64,000 nucleotides of DNA, taken from the NCBI RefSeq assembly GCF_023721755.1, contig NZ_JAMDLH010000007.1, positions 124,001 through 188,000 of the forward strand, in the 5' to 3' direction. Positions 56,855 to 64,000 of the stretch are shown here, piece after piece; position 1 is the first letter of the stretch, and every line of letters begins with the position of its first letter. Under the pieces are notes generated by a model. The model was not told the DNA's origin. It did not search any database and worked only from the letters and a program-made list of their open reading frames with translations. The translations under genes and the position numbers were made by a program. This DNA comes from Pleomorphomonas sp. NRK KF1. GTDB taxonomy: Bacteria; Pseudomonadota; Alphaproteobacteria; Rhizobiales; Pleomorphomonadaceae.

Positions 56855-57724
56855 TCAGCCGGTGCGGTGGCGTGCCGGCCGCAGCCGCGCGATCAGGCCG
56901 CCTGTGGGGCCGAAGGCGACGGACAGCGCGTAGAGGATGCCGGCGGCGACGATGATCGCCGGTCCTGACGGCAGGTTGGCGGCGAAGGACGCGGTGAGGC
57001 CGGCGACCGACGACAGCGCTGCGAAGGCCATGGCCAGCGCCGTCATGGCGCCGAGCGAGCGCGTCCAGAAGCGGGCGCTGGCGGCCGGCAGCATCATCAG
57101 ACCGACGGACAGCAGCGTGCCGAGCGCCTGGAAGCCGGCAATGAGATTCAGCACCATTACCAGCATGAAGGCGACGTGGATGATCGCGCCGCGACCTCCA
57201 ACCGCCTTCAGGAAGCCGGGGTCGACGCACTCCAGCACCAGCGGCCGCCACATGACGGCGAAGGCCAGGACGGTGATCGAGGCGACGATGCCGATGAAGA
57301 CGAGCGCGGTGTCGTCGATGGCCAGCACCGAGCCGAACAACAGATGCATCACGTCGACCGCCGAACCGCGCGCCGAGATCAGGATGACGCCCAGCGCCAG
57401 CGATACGAGATAGAGGGTGGCGAGCGAGGCGTCTTCGCGGAGTGGCGTCAGGCGGGTGACGGCGCTGGCCATCAGGGCGATGGCGAGGCCCGCCGCGAGA
57501 CCGCCCGCCGTCATGGCCCAGAGGTTGAGCCCGGCGAGCAGGTAGCCGGCGGCGACGCCCGGCAGGATGGCGTGGGCCATGGCGTCGCCGGTCAGCGACA
57601 GGCGGCGCAGCATGAGGAACACGCCGACGGGCGCTGCGGCGACCGAAAGCACCAGGCAGCCGGCAAGCGCCCGCCGCATGAAGGCGAAGTCGGAAAAGGC
57701 GGCGAGGAGATCGGCGGCGGTCAT
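56855..57724 (-). CDS. Metal ABC transporter permease (ZnuB type)
   Basis: A 289-residue inner-membrane permease of the ABC-3 family (Zn/Mn uptake). It has eight to nine hydrophobic segments and the family signature MLRRLSLTGDAMAHAILPGVA near residues 38-58. It overlaps the ATPase gene by 4 bases (ATGA), so the two are coupled. A Zur-type operator upstream of the cluster argues for zinc. No gene for the periplasmic binding protein lies beside it; it must be elsewhere. Confidence 0.92.
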   Translation of the reverse strand: MTAADLLAAFSDFAFMRRALAGCLVLSVAAAPVGVFLMLRRLSLTGDAMAHAILPGVAAGYLLAGLNLWAMTAGGLAAGLAIALMASAVTRLTPLREDASLATLYLVSLALGVILISARGSAVDVMHLLFGSVLAIDDTALVFIGIVASITVLAFAVMWRPLVLECVDPGFLKAVGGRGAIIHVAFMLVMVLNLIAGFQALGTLLSVGLMMLPAASARFWTRSLGAMTALAMAFAALSSVAGLTASFAANLPSGPAIIVAAGILYALSVAFGPTGGLIARLRPARHRTG

Positions 57725-58497
57725 GGGGCGGGCTCGGCCTCGCAGAAGGGGGCGGCTTCGTCCCAGGCTTCGATGTGGCGGCGGGCGGCGGCGAGGTTCT
57801 CGGCCGTCAGTACGTCGGCGGTGGCGCCCTCGGCGATCAATCGGCGGGCGATCAGCAGCGTCCGCTGAAACCGGCGGCGCACCAGTTCGAGGTCGTGCAG
57901 CACGGCCACCACGGTGCGCCCCTCGGCGTTCCAGCGATCGATGAGATCCATCAGTTCGCCGATGGTGCGGTCGTCGACGGCTGTGAACGGTTCGTCCAGC
58001 AGGATCAGCGGCGCGTCCTGGAGGGAAAGGCGGGCAAAGAGCACCCGCTGCAGCTGGCCGCCTGACAGCGTGTCGAGCGGGCGCTGTTCGAAGCCGACGA
58101 GGCCGACGCCGGCAAGCGCCCGCGCCACGTCTTCGTCGTCATCGCGGCGGAAGCCGCCGAAGGCGCCGCGCCGTTGCCACAGGCCCATGGCCACGAAGTC
58201 GAACACCGGCAGCGGGAAGGTGCGATCGATCTCGCTGAGTTGCGGCAAATAGGCGATCTCGGTTCGCCGACAGCCGCTGACATGTATCTCGCCGCCGATC
58301 GGCCGGATGTGCCCGATCGCCGCCTTGAGCAGGGTGGACTTGCCGGCGCCGTTGGGGCCGACGACGGCCGTCATGCTGCCAGCGGGAAAGCTGGCGGAGA
58401 GATGGTGAAGCGCCGGGTGGCGGTCATAGCCGATCGTGGCGTTCCTGAGGGTGAGCGAGGCGCCGCCGGTCGGCCGGCCCTGTCGGGCGAAATCCAT
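57721..58497 (-). CDS. Metal ABC transporter ATP-binding protein (ZnuC type)
   Basis: A 258-residue ATPase of the zinc/manganese uptake group, with Walker A GPNGAGKST, the signature LSGGQLQR, Walker B LILLDEPF and H-loop VLHD. It is coupled to the permease downstream. I place the start at ATG 58497, which shares bases with the stop of the small membrane gene upstream (TAATG), though an in-frame ATG exists at 58512. The cluster is most likely repressed by Zur through the palindrome at 58702. Confidence 0.93.
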   Translation of the reverse strand: MDFARQGRPTGGASLTLRNATIGYDRHPALHHLSASFPAGSMTAVVGPNGAGKSTLLKAAIGHIRPIGGEIHVSGCRRTEIAYLPQLSEIDRTFPLPVFDFVAMGLWQRRGAFGGFRRDDDEDVARALAGVGLVGFEQRPLDTLSGGQLQRVLFARLSLQDAPLILLDEPFTAVDDRTIGELMDLIDRWNAEGRTVVAVLHDLELVRRRFQRTLLIARRLIAEGATADVLTAENLAAARRHIEAWDEAAPFCEAEPAP

Positions 58498-58667
58498 TAT
58501 CGCAGCACCCATCCGATGATCGTCCAGATGCCGGCGACGAGAAGGCCGGCGCCGGCGAGGCGGGCAGCGAGACCGAAGCGCAACACCGACGGCCGTATGG
58601 CGATGGTGACGGATCGACCGGGGTCGGCGGACGAGGAAGACCTGGAACGAAGGGAGGATTGCGGCAT
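58497..58667 (-). CDS. Small single-helix membrane protein in the zinc-uptake cluster
   Basis: A 56-residue protein with one membrane helix near its C-terminus (LAGAGLLVAGIWTIIGWVL) and a Ser/Arg-rich start (PQSSLRSRSSSSADPGR). It ends by TAATG overlap with the ATPase gene, which supports a real, coupled gene. The ribosome-binding site (GGGG) is weak. It lies between the Zur-type operator and the transporter genes and might be a regulator or accessory of the transporter. I know no family. Confidence 0.55.
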   Translation of the reverse strand: MPQSSLRSRSSSSADPGRSVTIAIRPSVLRFGLAARLAGAGLLVAGIWTIIGWVLR

Positions 58668-58701
58668 GGCGGCCCCGGGCTCGAAGGCAAGATCGAGGCG
58701 G

Positions 58702-58724
58702 AAACCGTTATAGTATAACGTTTT
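58702..58724. promoter_or_regulatory. Zur-type operator
   Basis: A 23-bp palindrome centred at 58713 with only one mismatched pair; its core GTTATAGTATAAC matches the alphaproteobacterial Zur box type GTTATAnTATAAC. It lies 35 bp upstream of the small membrane gene. Zur represses zinc uptake when zinc is plentiful, so this fits the transporter genes. Confidence 0.78.
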
Positions 58725-58733
58725 GCCGGTCAA

Positions 58734-59018
58734 CTGCCGTCACCGCTGTGCCGCAGGGTACCTTAAAATGCATCGAGAGTGGCGCGGATCAAATCTTATT
58801 TACCCGGCAAGATCATCCACATACATTCCTGTATGTAAATGTAATTATGTCAGCGAACAGGAAACAATTTTCACAGATAGTTCGGTTAACGGAAACTTGA
58901 TGGAAGCCTTCGCCGAGCAAGAGCTATTTACGACATATGCGAGGTGCATGCTTGAAGTCTCGGAGGTTATTGTTTACTAGGTATAAAAGGCAACACGATT
59001 CCCCCAAGGTCGCAGCAA
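58734..59018. promoter_or_regulatory. AT-rich gap upstream of the MarR-type gene
   Basis: About 285 bp, much more AT-rich than its surroundings, without a convincing gene. ACATACA (58819-58825) and TGTATGT (58830-58836) form an inverted repeat with a 4-base centre, a possible operator for the MarR-type regulator. TATAAA at about 58982 could be a -10 element. Confidence 0.45.
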
Positions 59019-59510
59019 GTGGTCACCAGCATCCTCTTTTCCTCCGTTCGGCAAAATGCAGGGGAGGCGGCCGTCGCGGCCGAGCCCGACCTCATGAAAA
59101 CCTTCCTGCTCGCCTATGAGTCGGTGATCGAGACACTCCGGCCGAGCATGAAGGTGGCCGGCCTCACCGAGCCACAGTGGCGGGTTCTGCACGAGCTGAG
59201 AGCGCGGTCTCCGATGATCGCCTCCGAGCTCGCGGCCAACACCTTCGTCAGGGCGTCCAGCCTGTCGCGCATCCTGCGCGACCTTGAGGCGCGCGACCTG
59301 ATCGCCCGAGCCCAGCAGTTCGAAGATCTCAGGAAGACGCTCGTGTCGCTGACCGACTACGGTCGCAAGACGATCGCGCCGATCGAGACGGCCTATGCCG
59401 AGCTTGGCCAGCGCATCGCCGGCGCCGTCGGCCGCGAGGCGGTGGACGCCTGTGCCGCCGCCTGTTCGGGCATCGTCGAGCAGATCGGCGCCCGTCCCGG
59501 CGTCGACTGA
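59019..59510 (+). CDS. MarR-family regulator, HpaR-like
   Basis: A regulator of up to 163 residues with a winged helix of MarR type (GLTEPQWRVLHELRARSPMI ... ASSLSRILRDLEARDLIAR) and the wing motif DLRKTLVSLTDYGRK. The spacing and residues resemble HpaR, the repressor of homoprotocatechuate degradation, but no such pathway gene is nearby, so the target is unknown. GTG 59019 has AAGG 9 bases upstream; ATG 59094 (MKTFLLAYES) begins the conserved part and is a strong alternative. Confidence 0.85.
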   Translation: MVTSILFSSVRQNAGEAAVAAEPDLMKTFLLAYESVIETLRPSMKVAGLTEPQWRVLHELRARSPMIASELAANTFVRASSLSRILRDLEARDLIARAQQFEDLRKTLVSLTDYGRKTIAPIETAYAELGQRIAGAVGREAVDACAAACSGIVEQIGARPGVD

Positions 59511-59584
59511 AAGCCGTTTCATCTTCGTGTTGCGTGATGTTCCGCCGGGTGTGCCGTCTTGACGGACCTCCCGGCGGATTTTTG

Positions 59585-60889
59585 TCAGCTCTGCGGCTGC
59601 GCCGGCGCGGTGACCAGCACCTTGTCGATGCGGCGGCCGTCCATGTCGACGATCTCGAACCGCCAGCCGCGCCAGTCGACGACGTCGCCGGTGGACGGGA
59701 TGGCCTTGGTCACCGACAGCACGAAGCCGGCCAGCGTCTCGTAGTCGCGCTCGGGATCGTCGAGACCCTTGCAGTTGATCTTCTCGGCCACGAGATCGAC
59801 GCCGAGGTCGGCGTCGATCAGCCAGCTGCCATCGCTGCGTTGGACGATCTCGCTGAGCTCCTCGTCGGCCTCGCCGCCGAGATTGCCGACGATGGCCGTC
59901 AGGATGTCGGCGGCGGTCACCATGCCCTCCACCGAGCCGTATTCGTCGATCACCATCACCATCTGCAGCGGCGAGCGGCGCAGCGTGTCGAGCACGTCCA
60001 GCGCGGAGGCGGTGTCGGGCACCATGTCCACCTGGCGGATGCGGCTCCGGATGTCGAGCGGTTCGCCCTTCAGGTGCTGGTCGAGCAGGTCCTTGGCCTG
60101 GATGACGCCCTGCACCATGTCGATCGAGCCGGTGAACACCGGATAACGCGAGTGGGAGGAGGTGGCGATCGCCTCGATGATGCGCCGGTCGTCCCAGTCG
60201 AGGTCGATGCCGGTGATGTCGGGGCGGGGGATCATGACGGCGCGGATCGACCGGTCGCTGAAGCGCATGACGCCGGCCATCAGCTCCTTCTCCTCGGGTT
60301 CGAGGATGCCGGAGTTGGTGCCTTCGGCGATCACCGCCTTGATTTCTTCTTCGGTCACCGTGCTCTCGCCGGTCGCCTTCAGGCCGAGAATGCCGATGAT
60401 GAGGCGGCTGGAGCGCTCGAGCACGAAGACTAGCGGCGCCGCGATGAAGGCGACGCCCAGCATCGGCCGCGCCATCAGGGAAGCGACCGCTTCGGGGTTG
60501 GTGAGCGCGATCTGCTTGGGCACCAGCTCGCCGATCACCAGCGAGAAGTAGGTGATGAGGCCGACCACGACGGCGATGGACAGGGCCGAGGCGAAGGAGG
60601 CGGGAACGCCTTCGTCCAGCAGGAACTCGGCGAAGGGCTCCGACAGGGTGGCGCCCGAATAGGCGCCGGCCAGGATGCCGACCAGCGTGATGCCGATCTG
60701 CACCGAGGACAGGAAACGGCCGGGATTGGCGGCGAGCTTCAGCACCGTCGCTGCGCCCTTCGATCCCCTGCCGGCCATGGCTTCGAGGCGCGGACGGCGG
60801 GAGGAAACCACCGCCAGCTCGGACATGGCAAAAAGACCGTTCAATATCAGGAGGATGAAGATAACGCCGATTTCAAAGAGGTAGCCCAT
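59585..60889 (-). CDS. CNNM/CorC-family membrane protein (hemolysin-type, TlyC)
   Basis: A 434-residue protein: an N-terminal DUF21/CNNM membrane domain with three to four helices (LNGLFAMSELAVVSSRRPRL, then ISLVIGELVPKQ-like turn), a pair of CBS domains (about 210-330) and a C-terminal CorC-HlyC domain (about 345-425). Such proteins move or regulate Mg/Co efflux; the name hemolysin is historical. The GELVPK motif of the family is intact. It stands alone, convergent with the MarR-type gene. Confidence 0.92.
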   Translation of the reverse strand: MGYLFEIGVIFILLILNGLFAMSELAVVSSRRPRLEAMAGRGSKGAATVLKLAANPGRFLSSVQIGITLVGILAGAYSGATLSEPFAEFLLDEGVPASFASALSIAVVVGLITYFSLVIGELVPKQIALTNPEAVASLMARPMLGVAFIAAPLVFVLERSSRLIIGILGLKATGESTVTEEEIKAVIAEGTNSGILEPEEKELMAGVMRFSDRSIRAVMIPRPDITGIDLDWDDRRIIEAIATSSHSRYPVFTGSIDMVQGVIQAKDLLDQHLKGEPLDIRSRIRQVDMVPDTASALDVLDTLRRSPLQMVMVIDEYGSVEGMVTAADILTAIVGNLGGEADEELSEIVQRSDGSWLIDADLGVDLVAEKINCKGLDDPERDYETLAGFVLSVTKAIPSTGDVVDWRGWRFEIVDMDGRRIDKVLVTAPAQPQS

Positions 60890-61015
60890 GGGGTGCGGGG
60901 GTGACCCGGCTGCTCCGTCACAAGTTGCAAGTCCACGAAAAATACAGGCTGTTCGGCCTTCCCGCTAGGGGTTCGACGCCGACATTTGCGTCGCGCCGGG
61001 CGGCGGCCCGATCTA

Positions 61016-61612
61016 TCACCGGCGAATCGACCGTCTTTCGCCGGCCGGGGAGTGCGCAATCCCCTCGGCGTCGACGAGCAGATGGGTGAAGCCGGCGATG
61101 GCCGGCTTGCCGGCCGGCGACAGGCTGCCGGCGCCTGTAAGGTAGACGGGCAGGCGCAGGGCCGCGCCCGCGAGCGCCACGAGGCCGGCGGCGACCGAAC
61201 GCGGAGCATCAATGCCGCCGGGGGCGCCGAGGGCGAAGCCGTCGAGATCGATGCCGATGGCGGCAAGTCGGCGCGACGCGAGGTGGTCTCGACCGAGCCG
61301 GAGCGCGGCCGCCGGACCGGCGATTTCCAGGATCAGCGACAGGGCGCCGTCGGCGAGGCCGAGTTCCGCCTCGGTGACCGACAGGGCGACCGCCATCCGG
61401 TCGGCCGGCGTGAAATCGTCGTGAACCGGAACCAGAACCGCCCGGGCGCCGACGGCGATTGCGGCGCGCGCGGCGTCGGGGTCGGCCGTTGCGACGGTGA
61501 AGGTGACGCCCGGCACCTCGTCGCCGCTCGCAATCAGCGGCCATAACAAGGTCGGTCGATTTACCAAGTCTTTTCTGATGTTTCTGCTGAGTAACTGGAA
61601 GATGAACGACAT
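61016..61612 (-). CDS. Degenerate HpcH/HpaI aldolase- or citrate-lyase-like protein
   Basis: A 198-residue protein that looks like a shortened TIM barrel of the citrate-lyase-beta/HpcH-HpaI group: ARAVLVPVHDDF, LSLILEIAGPAAALRLG and IDAPRSVAAGL fall at suitable places. The family length is about 280, and the catalytic Glu-Thr-x-x-Gly type motif is replaced by EIAGPAAALR. It may therefore be inactive or have another use. AAGGA lies 7 bases before the ATG. It is divergent from a lytic transglycosylase gene with a palindrome between them. Assignment is tentative. Confidence 0.5.
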   Translation of the reverse strand: MSFIFQLLSRNIRKDLVNRPTLLWPLIASGDEVPGVTFTVATADPDAARAAIAVGARAVLVPVHDDFTPADRMAVALSVTEAELGLADGALSLILEIAGPAAALRLGRDHLASRRLAAIGIDLDGFALGAPGGIDAPRSVAAGLVALAGAALRLPVYLTGAGSLSPAGKPAIAGFTHLLVDAEGIAHSPAGERRSIRR

Positions 61613-61622
61613 TTACTAATCC

Positions 61623-61649
61623 TTAACCATTCTTGATGAGAATGATTAA
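61623..61649. promoter_or_regulatory. 27-bp palindrome in the divergent control region
   Basis: TTAACCATTCT (61623-61633) and AGAATGATTAA (61639-61649) form an inverted repeat with one mismatch and a 5-base centre. The TTAACCAT half also equals a known CtrA half-site, but the second TTAA is 19 bases away, not 7. It lies 11 bp from one start and about 75 bp from the other, so it could act on both genes. Confidence 0.5.
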
Positions 61650-61727
61650 CAAATAACTAACCGAGGCTGCAGAGCCTCGCCCTTCGACTTGCTGGAGTAT
61701 TCGGAGGGCTCTTGCTGGTGAATGCCC

Positions 61728-62861
61728 ATGAATCCGGTTTTCCAATGGGTCTACGGGACGCCGGCGCAGAAGACGACGGCGCCGCCGACCGCGTCAACAG
61801 GCATTTCGGGTCGCATCGAGCAGGCGTTCGACGCGGCGAGCGATACCACCGGTACCTCCTTCCAGTATCTTCTCGACACCGCCCAGCGGGAATCCTCGCT
61901 GCGGCCCGACGCCAAGGCCGCGACATCCTCAGCCACCGGCCTGTTCCAGTTCGTCGAAGGCACCTGGCTGCAGACGCTGAAGGAAGAGGGGCCGTCGCTG
62001 GGCCTCGGGCAGTACAGCGCCGAAATCACCCGGACGACCGGAGGCCGCTATCAGGTGGCGGACCCGGCCATGCGGGAGAAGATTCTGGCGCTGCGCGAGG
62101 ATCCGGACGTCTCGTCTCTGGTGGCCGGCGCCTTCACCCGCCGCAATGCCGAATCCTTGCGCGACGACATCGGCCGCGACGCCACGGCCGGCGAGCTCTA
62201 CATCGCCCATTTCCTCGGCGCAAAGGGCGCCTCGTCGCTGATCGGCGCCGCTGGCAGCGATCCGACGTCGAGCGCCGCCGACCTTTTCCCGCAGGCGGCG
62301 CGGGCCAATCCGGCCATTTTCTACGAGGGCGGGCGCGAGCGGACCGTCGCCGAGGTCTACGCCAACCTGACCGGCAAGCACGGTGGCTCGGCGCCGGTCG
62401 CCGTCGATGCCGGTCATGTCGTCGCCCGGCTGGACAGGCCGGACGAGCCGGTCTCCACCCGATGGGATCCGGCGCTCGGCTATACGGATGCCGAGACCGG
62501 CGGCGGCGCGTCGCGACGCATCGCCGAGGCGGAATCGGCGCTCACCGCGCTCACCTCGACGGATAGCACGCCCAGCTCCGGCTGGACGGCGGCTGAACCG
62601 ACCGATGCCTTCTCGGCCATCTATCGCACTGACGCGCCTGCCACGACCACGGCCGCCTCCGCCTTCTGGCAGGGCTTCAGTCTGTCGCCGAACCTGTTCC
62701 ACACGGCCGTCTCCGACGACGCCTCCAGCCTCGCCGCCACCGTCGCCCAGGCGGCCGATACCAGCGCGGCGCTGAGGGCCAGCCAGCCCGGACAGATTCT
62801 CAATCGCGGCTTCAAGGCCAGCGGACCGCTCGACCTCGCCAGCTTCCTCAACGACGGCTGA
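61728..62861 (+). CDS. Lytic transglycosylase (SLT-domain) protein
   Basis: A protein of about 377 residues with a soluble-lytic-transglycosylase domain in the N-terminal half: catalytic Glu in LLDTAQRESSLRPDAKA, SSATGLFQFVEGTWL, and ELYIAHFLGAKGAS. The C-terminal half (about 215-377) is Ala/Ser/Thr-rich and low in conservation, possibly disordered. No clear signal peptide is seen, as in flagellum- or secretion-associated transglycosylases that travel by special routes. ATG 61728 is chosen (GGTGA 6 bases upstream); ATG 61722 is an alternative. Confidence 0.85.
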   Translation: MNPVFQWVYGTPAQKTTAPPTASTGISGRIEQAFDAASDTTGTSFQYLLDTAQRESSLRPDAKAATSSATGLFQFVEGTWLQTLKEEGPSLGLGQYSAEITRTTGGRYQVADPAMREKILALREDPDVSSLVAGAFTRRNAESLRDDIGRDATAGELYIAHFLGAKGASSLIGAAGSDPTSSAADLFPQAARANPAIFYEGGRERTVAEVYANLTGKHGGSAPVAVDAGHVVARLDRPDEPVSTRWDPALGYTDAETGGGASRRIAEAESALTALTSTDSTPSSGWTAAEPTDAFSAIYRTDAPATTTAASAFWQGFSLSPNLFHTAVSDDASSLAATVAQAADTSAALRASQPGQILNRGFKASGPLDLASFLNDG

Positions 62862-62921
62862 CGTGTTCGCCGCGTCCTGTCCGAGCCTGCGACGCATCCG
62901 CCTGCCGGGGCGGATGCCGTC

Positions 62922-63359
62922 ATGATCGATCTCGCCGCCCTCGCAGGTTTGTTCCTGGCGGCGCTGATGGCCGCCACCGTCCTGCCGATGCAGTCGGAGG
63001 CGGCGCTGGTCGCGCTTCTCGTTGCCAGCACGCATCCGGCCTGGCTTCTGGTGGCAATCGCCGGCTTGGGCAACGTGCTCGGCTCGCTCGTCAACTGGCT
63101 CATCGGGCGCGGCATCGAGCGGTTCCGCGATCGCCCGTGGTTTCCGGTGAAGCCCGCCGCCCTCGACCGCGCCCAAGGCTGGTACCGGCGCTATGGCAAG
63201 TGGTCGCTGCTCCTCAGCTGGGCTCCGATCGTCGGCGATCCGCTCACCGTCGTCGCCGGCCTGGCCCGCGAGCCTCTTCCCGTGTTCCTCGCCCTGGTCA
63301 CCGTCGCCAAGGTCGGCCGCTACGCGGTTCTGGCGGCGGCAACCCTCAGCGTGATCTGA
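62922..63359 (+). CDS. YqaA/DedA-like small membrane protein
   Basis: A 145-residue inner-membrane protein of the YqaA group (SNARE-associated/DedA-like fold). It has four hydrophobic segments, the family-like GLGNVLGSLVNWLIGRGIER and a second GKWSLLLSWAPIVGDPLTVVAGL with the re-entrant-loop Asp/Pro. DedA-type proteins handle lipid carriers or proton balance; the role of YqaA forms is unproven. It follows the transglycosylase gene by 60 bp on the same strand. Confidence 0.88.
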   Translation: MIDLAALAGLFLAALMAATVLPMQSEAALVALLVASTHPAWLLVAIAGLGNVLGSLVNWLIGRGIERFRDRPWFPVKPAALDRAQGWYRRYGKWSLLLSWAPIVGDPLTVVAGLAREPLPVFLALVTVAKVGRYAVLAAATLSVI

Positions 63360-63470
63360 GCGCGACCGCCAAATATCATGGTGAACCAATCCTTAAGGGT
63401 CGGCATGGGATCATCCCGTCGATGACCGCTGGCGCGTGATGCCGGCGCATGAGCGTAACGGGGCGAGGGC

Positions 63471-64000
63471 ATGGGGCGGTTTCGGCTCATCGACTGGATG
63501 GACAACGCACCGGCTCCGGCGCGGGCGTCGGCGGTGCCGGCACTGGTCAGGAGCTATGTCCACGGCGACCTCACGCCCGAGGCGCGCGAGATGATGGAAG
63601 CGGCGCTGACGCTCATCGCCGACGACCCTTCGCCAGACGTCCGCCGCGCGCTTGCCGAGGCGCTGTCGATCCACGAGACGGCGCCGCGCCACCTGATCGT
63701 AGCGCTGTCGCAGGATCTGCCGGCCATCGCCGAGCCGATCTTCCGCCGCTCGCCCTGCCTGATCGACAGCGAACTCACGGCAGCGGTCGCGCTGGGTACG
63801 CCGTCGATCGTCAAGGCCGTCGCCAGCCGTCCCTGGATTTCCTTCGAAGTGGCCGACGCCATCGCCGCCGAGGGCGACCGAGAGGCCGTGCTCGCCATGC
63901 TCGCCAACCCCGGCGCTGATCTCGACGGCGAGGCCTTCGCCGCCATTGCCGACCGCCTGGGCGCCGACGGCGAGATCCGAGAGGCGCTGTTCGCCCGCCG
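63471..64000 (+). CDS. DUF2336 protein, 5' part (cut by the window edge)
   Basis: The frame is open from ATG 63471 to the window's end, giving about 176 residues. It reads as a helical repeat protein of the DUF2336 type common in alphaproteobacteria, with ALTLIADDPSPDVRRALAEA, AEPIFRRSPCLID and AIVKAVASRPW-like segments of HEAT-repeat character. Stop codons in frame just before the ATG (for example TAA 63456-63458) fix the start. GAGG precedes it closely. The function of the family is unknown. The 3' part lies outside the window. Confidence 0.8.
   Translation, partial: MGRFRLIDWMDNAPAPARASAVPALVRSYVHGDLTPEAREMMEAALTLIADDPSPDVRRALAEALSIHETAPRHLIVALSQDLPAIAEPIFRRSPCLIDSELTAAVALGTPSIVKAVASRPWISFEVADAIAAEGDREAVLAMLANPGADLDGEAFAAIADRLGADGEIREALFAR

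Noticed and set aside
58668-58733. Longer version of the small membrane gene starting at TTG 58733
   Set aside because: It would place the Zur-type operator inside the coding region and has no ribosome-binding site; ATG 58667 is preferred.
58723-58980. Open frame of 85 codons upstream of the MarR-type gene
   Set aside because: No ribosome-binding site, atypical composition, overlaps the Zur-type operator and an AT-rich control region.

Overview
This window is GC-rich chromosomal DNA from an alphaproteobacterium, most likely of the order Hyphomicrobiales (Rhizobiales). The clues are gene content and order: a ChpT-type phosphotransferase, DUF4164-zapA followed by a 6S RNA and the formyltetrahydrofolate cyclo-ligase gene, a tkt-gap-pgk cluster, an Omp25/31-type porin, and DUF1134, DUF2336 and DUF459 proteins. 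The genus cannot be fixed from sequence alone. I saw no rRNA, tRNA, CRISPR array, transposase or phage gene.

Layout. 1-10 kb: the 3' part of gltB, then gltD (glutamate synthase), a secreted SGNH-like protein, a lytic transglycosylase, galU, two LysE-type exporters and an Lrp/AsnC regulator. 10-16 kb: serA and serC (serine synthesis), a porin with a CtrA-like box upstream, glmM. 16-21 kb: a MotA-like/MotB-like pair outside any flagellar cluster, an inositol monophosphatase, an acetyltransferase, a Sel1-repeat protein and a ThiE-like protein. 21-26 kb: tkt-gap-pgk. 26-30 kb: DUF4164, zapA, a stretch rich in palindromes, a small membrane protein, 6S RNA, a cyclo-ligase gene that seems to start with ATT, a YmdB-type phosphoesterase and a YebC/PmpR regulator.

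30-41 kb looks like accessory DNA placed between yebC and ruvC, which are neighbours in many relatives. It holds a GFA-type zinc protein, a purine nucleoside permease, an old yellow enzyme, an HTH/DUF2975 pair, a DUF1062 protein, a TetR regulator facing a 6-oxocamphor-hydrolase-like crotonase across a near-perfect 20-bp inverted repeat, a Cys-rich secreted protein, an unrecognised lipoprotein and a PAS-PAS-GAF protein with no output domain. Then come ruvC and ruvA, with an SDR gene where ruvB would be expected.

43-64 kb: a phytase-like esterase behind a three-repeat Pho box, a secreted protein of unknown role, a nitroreductase, a cheA-cheW-cheY-cheB-cheR operon followed upstream by chpT, a YHS-domain protein, DUF1134, a coiled-coil membrane protein, a metal ABC transporter with a clear Zur-type operator, a MarR regulator, a CNNM/CorC protein, a degenerate aldolase/citrate-lyase-like protein, a lytic transglycosylase, a YqaA-type membrane protein and the start of a DUF2336 gene cut by the window edge.

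For novelty, the most interesting points are a two-copy structured repeat whose internal hairpin shows two compensatory base-pair changes, the TetR/crotonase divergon, the yebC-ruvC interruption with the missing ruvB, the stand-alone MotAB-like pair, and the Pho-box and Zur-box control regions.
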